This document shows positions 60,902-64,000 of a stretch of 64,000 bases of DNA, one piece after another. The stretch is from Hoeflea_A sp965228435 (GTDB lineage Bacteria; Pseudomonadota; Alphaproteobacteria; Rhizobiales; Rhizobiaceae): assembly GCA_965228435.1 (NCBI GenBank), contig OZ245818.1, forward strand, positions 1,488,001 to 1,552,000. The letters run 5' to 3'. The stretch's first letter is position 1. Every line of letters starts with the position of its first letter. The notes under the pieces were generated by a model, which was not told where the DNA came from, made no database searches, and saw nothing but the letters and a program-made list of their open reading frames with translations. The position numbers were made by a program, and so were the translations under genes.

Positions 60902-62692
60902 TCAGGAAAGAGCGGGCTGCCTGATTTCGCCCTCCGTTTCCAAACGCGTTTCGGCGCATGACAGCGCTTTCGCAGCTTCGAACTGTGACAGGAACACCCT
61001 CCCGGTCAGGCCATCGAGGAAATGCGAGCGCTGCAGACGGTCCATCACCGGGCCTTTTACCTCTGACAGATGCAGGGTCACGCCCATGCTCTCAAGCCGC
61101 TGGTTGATAGCCTCCAAGGATTCCAGGGCACTGAGGTCGATTTCATTGATTGCTGAGCACATCAGGATGACATGCCGGATGGGCCGGGACCCGACCGCCC
61201 GGTCAAACAGGAAATTCTCCAGGTAACGGGCATTGGCGAAATAGAGGCTTTCGTCGACCCGGATAGAGAGAATATGCGGATCGGTTTCGACAGTGTGTCG
61301 CCTGATGTTGCGGAAATGCTCCGAGCCGGGCACCCGGCCGACCTCGGCTATGTGCGGCCGTGACGTCTTGTACAGGTACAGCAGGATAGACAGCCCCACG
61401 CCAGCAGATACGCCAACCGATACACCGAAACCGAGTGTGACCAGGATTGTCACCGCCACGGCGGCAAAATCCGCCTTCGAATAGGCCCAGCTGCGCGTCA
61501 GCACGGAAAAGTCGATCAGCGACAGAACAGCAACGATGATGGTCGCCGCCAGCGTGGCTTTCGGCAGGAAGAACAACAGCGGTGTCAGCACCAGCGCGGC
61601 GAGTGCGATGCCGATGGCGGTGAAGGCCCCGGCTGCCGGCGTCTCGGCTCCGGCGTCGAAATTGACCACCGAGCGCGCGAACCCGCCCGTCACCGGGTAG
61701 CCGCCGGAAAACGCGGAAGCGACGTTGGATGCGCCGAGACCGATCAGTTCCTGATCGGGCACGATTCGCTGGCGCCGCTTGGCAGCCAGCGTCTGCGCGA
61801 CCGAGATCGACTCGACGAAACCGATGATGGAGATCAGGAGCGCGGATCCGGCGAGGCTGAACCAGATGTCGAGGTCGAAGGTGGGTATCGTCAACGGCGG
61901 CAGGCCCTGCGGTATCTCACCGACCAGCGCCACGCCATGGGCACCGAGGTCCAAGGACCAGGTGACGAGCGTGGTCACGCCAACCACCGCCACCGGCCCG
62001 GCTTTTGCGACGATATCGGCAGCGCGTGACGGGAGGCCCAAACCGGTCAGGAGCGGCTTCAGGCTGGAGCGCGACCAGAACAGGAACAGTGTCGCCGCGA
62101 CGCCAATCGCCACGGTCGGCCCATTGACCAGCGGCAGGTTGATGATCAACGCGGTTCCGATTTCGACCAGGTTGTGCCCGGAAGCGGGAATGCCCAGAAT
62201 ATGCTTGAGCTGGCTTATGGCGATCAGGATCCCGGATGCCGTGATGAAACCGGCAATCACGGGGTGGCTGAGAAAGTTGGCAAGAAACCCCAGCTTGAGC
62301 GCCCCCATCAGCAGAAGGATCAACCCCGACAGAAAAGCGAGCGTGATGGCGGCGGCCGCGTATTCCGCAGTGCCCTGGAGCGCCAGATTGCCGACGGCGG
62401 CGGCTGTCATCAGCGACACAACCGCAACGGGGCCAACCGCCAGAACGCGGCTGGTGCCAAAGATGGCATAGGCCACCAGCGGCAGGATCGAGGCATAGAG
62501 ACCCATTTCCGGCGGCAATCCCGCAAGCAGCGCGTAGGCGAGCGACTGCGGCACCAGCATGATGGTCACGATCACCGCTGCCATCAGGTCGTTGGCGAAG
62601 GTTTCGCCGGAGTAGCGGCGGCCCCAGTCGAGAATCGGCAGGCTGCGGGACAGTGGCCCGCTGAAGAACGGTCTTTTGGTCACGGGTTTCAC
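60902..62692 (-). CDS. SulP-family anion transporter with STAS domain
   Basis: 596 residues: 10-12 membrane helices with SulP features (MAAVIVTIMLVPQSLAYALLAGLPPEMGLY, in parts) and a C-terminal STAS domain at about 460-565 (SIRVDESLYFANARYLENFL, in parts; CSAINEIDLSALESLE). SulP proteins carry sulfate, bicarbonate or related anions. The GTG start has no clear ribosome binding site and a hairpin lies 12 bp upstream. It follows the SQR-like gene by 52 bp. Confidence 0.87.
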   Translation of the reverse strand: MKPVTKRPFFSGPLSRSLPILDWGRRYSGETFANDLMAAVIVTIMLVPQSLAYALLAGLPPEMGLYASILPLVAYAIFGTSRVLAVGPVAVVSLMTAAAVGNLALQGTAEYAAAAITLAFLSGLILLLMGALKLGFLANFLSHPVIAGFITASGILIAISQLKHILGIPASGHNLVEIGTALIINLPLVNGPTVAIGVAATLFLFWSRSSLKPLLTGLGLPSRAADIVAKAGPVAVVGVTTLVTWSLDLGAHGVALVGEIPQGLPPLTIPTFDLDIWFSLAGSALLISIIGFVESISVAQTLAAKRRQRIVPDQELIGLGASNVASAFSGGYPVTGGFARSVVNFDAGAETPAAGAFTAIGIALAALVLTPLLFFLPKATLAATIIVAVLSLIDFSVLTRSWAYSKADFAAVAVTILVTLGFGVSVGVSAGVGLSILLYLYKTSRPHIAEVGRVPGSEHFRNIRRHTVETDPHILSIRVDESLYFANARYLENFLFDRAVGSRPIRHVILMCSAINEIDLSALESLEAINQRLESMGVTLHLSEVKGPVMDRLQRSHFLDGLTGRVFLSQFEAAKALSCAETRLETEGEIRQPALS

Positions 62693-62703
62693 CGATTGAG
62701 GGT

Positions 62704-62725
62704 GCGTCCGGTTCAGACCGGACGC
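62704..62725 (-). other. Stem-loop between SQR-like and SulP genes
   Basis: GCGTCCGGT (62704-62712) and ACCGGACGC (62717-62725) are a perfect 9-bp stem with a TCAG loop, just upstream of the SulP start codon. No T-run follows, so it may control SulP translation or mRNA processing. Confidence 0.55.
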
Positions 62726-62744
62726 GTAAAAGGAACAATGGCCG

Positions 62745-64000
62745 TCAGCCGGCTGTCACTTTTTCCGGCCGCGCCATCCACTCGCGGCCGCGCAACATGG
62801 CCTTCCAATAGATCGGTGGCAGCATGCGCTCCTTGAGGAACCAAGCGGCGCGGCTTGGTTTGGTGCCATCAATCAGCCACCCGGGAAAGCTCGGCAGCAG
62901 CTTGCCGCCATAGCCGAATTCGGCCAGCACGATCTTGCCCCGTTCGACGGTCAGCGGGCAGGAGCCATAGCCGTCATAATGGGCGGCCGGTGCTCGACCG
63001 GCGATATCGGCCAACACATTTTCGGCAACCACCGGAGCCTGGATCCTTGCGGCTGCGGCGGTCTTCGCGTTCGGCGCGTTCATGACGTCGCCGAGCGACC
63101 AGATATTGTCATGCACCTTGTGACGAAGCGTCGCCTGATCGACATCGACCCAGCCGGCCGTATCGGCCAGTGGTGAGACACGGATGAAATCCGGTGCCGT
63201 CTGCGGCGGGCAGACATGAATCATGTCGAACGGCAATTCGATACGGCGAGCCGGCTTGTCCGGCTCCTTGACATCGAACCAGGCCTTGCCGGCGTCGCCG
63301 TCGATCGCCACAAGATCGTGGAAGAACCGGAGCGACACATCGTAGCGACGCACGTAGTCCATCAGCGCAGGCACGTAGTCCTTGACCCCGAACAGAGCAC
63401 CGCCGGCGTTGCAGAAGTCGATATCGATGTCGTCGAGAACACCGGTCTTCTGCCAATGATCGGCTGACAGATACATGGCCTTTTGGGGCGCGCCGGCGCA
63501 CTTGATCGGCATGGGAGGCTGGGTGAAGAGGGCGCGGCCGCTCTTCATCTGCTGCACCAGCTGCCAGGTATAGGGCGCCAGGTCGTAGCGATAGTTCGAC
63601 GTCACGCCATTGCGGCCGAGCGTCTCGACCAGGCCCTCGACGGCATGCCAGTCGAGCTTCAATCCCGGACAAACGATCAATCGCTGATACTGAACCACAC
63701 GGCAACCGTCGAGTATGACGGCATTGTTGGCCGGCTCGAAGGCCGCCACCGCCGCCTTGATCCAATGCACGCCCGCTGGAACCAGAGATGCCAGGGTGCG
63801 GGCGGTTGTCGGCGCTTCGAAGACACCGGCGCCGACCATCGTCCAACCGGGCTGATAGTAGTGAATGTCGGCCGGGTCGATCATTGCGATATCGAGGTCC
63901 GGATTCCGGGCAATCAAGCTGGAGGCAACGGCAATCCCTGCTGCTCCGCCACCCACGATGACGATGTCAAAGGATCGGTCGGCCTTTTCCGTCGGCGTTT
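62745..64000 (-). CDS. Sulfide:quinone oxidoreductase-like flavoprotein (5' end beyond window)
   Basis: At least 418 residues; the frame stays open to the right edge, and the residues upstream of the first ATG in view read FDIVIVGGGAAG, the FAD loop, so the true start lies outside. SQR features: PMPIKCAGAPQKAMYL with one redox Cys, CNAGGALFGVKDY, WSLGDVMNAPNAK, and YDGYGSCPL with the second Cys, then ILAEFGYGG-type sequence. It would oxidise sulfide to sulfane sulfur and reduce quinone at the membrane. The next gene is a SulP transporter. Confidence 0.83.
   Translation of the reverse strand, partial: TPTEKADRSFDIVIVGGGAAGIAVASSLIARNPDLDIAMIDPADIHYYQPGWTMVGAGVFEAPTTARTLASLVPAGVHWIKAAVAAFEPANNAVILDGCRVVQYQRLIVCPGLKLDWHAVEGLVETLGRNGVTSNYRYDLAPYTWQLVQQMKSGRALFTQPPMPIKCAGAPQKAMYLSADHWQKTGVLDDIDIDFCNAGGALFGVKDYVPALMDYVRRYDVSLRFFHDLVAIDGDAGKAWFDVKEPDKPARRIELPFDMIHVCPPQTAPDFIRVSPLADTAGWVDVDQATLRHKVHDNIWSLGDVMNAPNAKTAAAARIQAPVVAENVLADIAGRAPAAHYDGYGSCPLTVERGKIVLAEFGYGGKLLPSFPGWLIDGTKPSRAAWFLKERMLPPIYWKAMLRGREWMARPEKVTAG

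Overview
The window reads as about 64 kb of chromosome from a marine alphaproteobacterium. It is GC-rich, genes are densely packed with many 1-4 bp overlaps, and TRAP and Liv-type transporters and LysR regulators are abundant. A dihydroorotase/orotate phosphoribosyltransferase pair sits beside carboxynorspermidine genes, an arrangement that suggests Hyphomicrobiales (Rhizobiales) or a close relative. The marine assignment rests on a very well supported DMSP lyase gene (dddP), a DmdA-like protein, a sulfatase-family hydrolase and a large RTX-type protein. No tRNA, rRNA, CRISPR array, transposase or phage gene was seen.

Layout. 0-5.5 kb: structured left flank, a four-repeat RTX protein with its own terminator, and a sulfatase/phosphonate monoester hydrolase. 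5.4-13.7 kb: a minus-strand catabolic operon (FAD amine/amino-acid oxidase, complete TRAP transporter, M81 peptidase, alpha/beta hydrolase, SRPBCC protein). It is divergent from an XRE-cupin regulator and separated from it by a perfect 14-bp inverted repeat. 13.8-21.3 kb: DmdA-like protein, secreted RNase T2, LysR, double SnoaL protein, PGM1-type ATP-grasp ligase and glucose-6-phosphate isomerase. 21.3-31.4 kb: an aromatic catabolism island with LivFGHM, a Tat-exported binding protein, a ring-cleavage operon and LysR regulators, with palindromes sharing a GGCGATAC core. 31.5-35 kb: DMT permease, methylmalonate-semialdehyde dehydrogenase and a divergent LysR. 35-39.3 kb: a probable operon pyrC-pyrE-carboxynorspermidine synthase-nspC. 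39.4-39.7 kb: a 273-bp MITE-like element in the promoter region between pyrC and dddP. 39.8-42 kb: dddP and an alpha/beta hydrolase. 42-45 kb: an unusual two-gene module, one gene encoding an SGNH hydrolase/His-Cys domain/peptidoglycan-binding protein and the other an unrecognised protein. 45.3-52.1 kb: small membrane protein, flavin reductase fusion, GST, LysR, S9 peptidase and sulfurtransferase. 52.3-54.3 kb: a second S9 peptidase broken by one in-frame amber codon. 54.4-64 kb: small secreted protein, PEP mutase/isocitrate lyase-family enzyme, photolyase, membrane LuxR-type regulator, two PepSY proteins around a ferric-reductase-like flavocytochrome and an SDR, a SulP transporter, and a sulfide:quinone reductase-like gene cut by the right edge.

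How the genes work together. Three transport-plus-catabolism sets stand out: TRAP/oxidase/peptidase, Liv/aromatic ring cleavage, and DMSP/methylmalonate-semialdehyde use. The right end combines sulfide oxidation, sulfate-type transport and membrane redox. The most unusual material is the 236-residue RTX repeat, the SGNH/His-Cys/PG-binding module, the ring-cleavage operon with a mismatched enzyme set, and the MITE-like element. Function calls come from recognised motifs and gene order read by eye; no database search was run.
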